From the NCBI RefSeq assembly GCF_028640845.1, contig NC_080541.1:178910502-178974501 (forward strand): a stretch of DNA of 64,000 nucleotides. The letters are read 5' to 3'. This document shows positions 63,987 to 64,000 of the stretch, one piece after another. A program made the translations under genes and the position numbers. Numbering within the stretch: the first letter of the stretch is position 1; each line of letters begins with the position of its first letter. The stretch comes from Ahaetulla prasina. Its lineage: Eukaryota > Chordata > Lepidosauria > Squamata > Colubridae. The notes under the pieces are model-generated. The model was not told the DNA's origin, ran no database searches, and saw only the letters and a program-made list of their open reading frames with translations.

Positions 63987-64000
63987 CCAGTAGTCCTTGA
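63987..64000. mobile_element. Start of a pogo/Tigger-like MITE cut by the window edge
   Basis: CCAGTAGTCCTTGA resembles the left end CAGGTAGTCCTTGA of the family. Only 14 bases are visible. Confidence 0.4.

Overview
The window looks like nuclear DNA from a squamate reptile, most likely a snake (inference). It is AT-rich, with spliced vertebrate-type genes inside a dense bed of transposons: CR1/L2-type LINEs, AATAG-tailed LINEs, tRNA-derived SINEs, hAT-like and pogo/Tigger-like MITEs and Penelope-like elements. LINE-seeded AATAG microsatellites are a known feature of snake genomes.

Three host genes are readable. (1) On the minus strand at 3750-20288 is an intact nine-exon pepsinogen-family aspartic protease of 383 residues. 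It has a signal peptide, an activation segment, both catalytic DTG motifs, the flap tyrosine and six disulfide cysteines. Its position beside PROK1 suggests the chymosin/embryonic pepsinogen (CYM) orthologue. (2) On the minus strand at 29661-44732 is an intact three-exon prokineticin of 105 residues, best read as PROK1, with the AVITG amino terminus and ten cysteines. (3) On the plus strand at 61125-61395 are the first two coding exons of LAMTOR5, the Ragulator subunit once called HBXIP. The rest of that gene lies beyond the right edge. The order CYM-PROK1-LAMTOR5, with PROK1 and LAMTOR5 divergent, matches the human 1p13.3 neighbourhood, where the chymosin gene is the pseudogene CYMP. The three genes are neighbours by synteny and not a pathway: a secreted gastric protease, a secreted peptide hormone and a lysosomal mTORC1 scaffold.

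Layout: 1-3.7 kb has no recognised gene. 3.7-20.4 kb is CYM, with TE-filled introns that include an inverted pair of LINEs at 7.4-11.3 kb. 20.4-29.6 kb is intergenic, with a SINE, a directly repeated block that gives the filled and empty sites of one MITE insertion, and a short palindrome. 29.6-44.9 kb is PROK1, whose 13.5 kb first intron is nearly all transposons. 45-51.3 kb is intergenic with LINE remnants. 51.33-61.11 kb is a recent tandem duplication of about 4.9 kb that copied the LAMTOR5 promoter but not its start codon. 61.1-64 kb is LAMTOR5 exons 1-2 and intron 2, which holds a LINE split by an inverted pair of Penelope-like elements.

The signals most worth following are the tandem duplication with its orphan LAMTOR5 promoter, the repeated inverted-dimer architecture of Penelope-like or similar termini with a conserved hammerhead-like motif, and the family of nine hAT-like MITEs (plus one long relative) with 8-bp target duplications.
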